Positions 44,791-45,290 of a stretch of 45,290 nucleotides of DNA are shown piece by piece. Position numbers and translations under genes: made by a program. The notes under the pieces were generated by a model that did not search any database, was not told where the DNA came from, and saw only the letters and a list, made by a program, of their open reading frames with translations. This DNA is from Gammaproteobacteria bacterium (lineage in GTDB: Bacteria; Pseudomonadota; Gammaproteobacteria; Steroidobacterales; Woeseiaceae), in the NCBI GenBank assembly GCA_030425905.1, contig JAUHZT010000008.1, positions 1 to 45,290 on the forward strand. The letters run 5' to 3'. Each line of letters starts with the position of its first letter. The first letter of the stretch is position 1.

Positions 44791-45290
44791 ATGTCGACAC
44801 CTCCCCCGCAATACAACAAGTATACGTTCGGCGCCTTCACGCTGGACACACGACGTGGCACTCTCGAAAAAAATGGCGAACAGCTCAAGATTCGCGCTCA
44901 ATCATTTCAGGTACCCGCATTTCTGCTAAGCCGTCACGGCATCCTTACCAGCAAGGAAGAGCTGCATGCAGAAATCTGGGGGAAAAAGATTGTTTCAGAC
45001 GACTCACTGACCCATTGCCTGCTCGACATCAGGAAGTGCATCGAGGATGTTAACAAGGACATTATTCGAACCGTCCCGCGCCGTGGCTATATCTTTGAGG
45101 CAGCTTGCGAACAGGAAGCGCTGCCCGCGGACAATGATGAAGCACCAGTCACAACACCTCGCAAGCAACGGAAGACGTGGCTAACAGCAGCTATTGTCAG
45201 CGTTACAGCCGCCTGCATACTGATATACGCCTTTAAAGGTCCAGATCCGGTCATTGTGCCCGGTAATACAATCGCTGTGCTGCCATTTGC
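44791..45290 (+). CDS. CadC/ToxR-like winged-helix regulator with TM segment, truncated at right edge
   Basis: YNKYTFGAFTLDTRRGTLEKNGEQLKIRAQSFQVPAFLLSRHG...WGKKIVSDDSLTHCLLDIRKCIEDVNKDIIRTVPRRGYIF, TM WLTAAIVSVTAACILIYAF; ATG at 44779 also in frame. Confidence 0.88.
   Translation, partial: MSTPPPQYNKYTFGAFTLDTRRGTLEKNGEQLKIRAQSFQVPAFLLSRHGILTSKEELHAEIWGKKIVSDDSLTHCLLDIRKCIEDVNKDIIRTVPRRGYIFEAACEQEALPADNDEAPVTTPRKQRKTWLTAAIVSVTAACILIYAFKGPDPVIVPGNTIAVLPF

Overview
Window from a Gammaproteobacterium-like chromosome (taxonomy inferred from gene content only). No tRNA, rRNA, CRISPR array or transposase was recognised. Left to right: a GlrK/QseG/GlrR-type sensor-lipoprotein-sigma54 regulator set (sensor truncated at the left edge); a PrsR-like PEP-CTERM-box regulator; an SDR; Bfd with a Fur-like box; three PEP-CTERM proteins around a divergent regulatory region; a CRTAC1/ASPIC-UnbV FG-GAP protein divergent from a di-heme cytochrome c peroxidase; a compact four-gene operon (radical SAM, methyltransferase, YdjY-domain protein, TonB-dependent receptor) divergent from a VTT/TVP38 membrane protein; a GspC-HR-like protein; a 1052-aa modular secreted protein (TSP3/terpenoid-cyclase-like/PKD/FN3); another PEP-CTERM protein; a second HK/RR pair; a tightly coupled nine-gene MoxR/DUF58/VWA (Bat-like) operon with a prenyltransferase-repeat barrel protein; a BtuB-like TonB receptor; bacterioferritin; a fifth PEP-CTERM protein; a GT4 glycosyltransferase; a membrane protein; isocitrate lyase; a secreted protein; and the start of a CadC-like winged-helix regulator. 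Two observations stand out. (1) Near-perfect sigma54 -24/-12 elements (TGGCAY-N5-TTGC) lie upstream of four PEP-CTERM transcription units and a TonB receptor, in the same window as prsR; this suggests a local RpoN/PrsR regulon without an exosortase in view. (2) The radical SAM-MT-YdjY-TBDR operon, whose radical SAM protein has an atypical Cx13CxxC cluster motif, is a candidate undescribed biosynthesis/uptake system.
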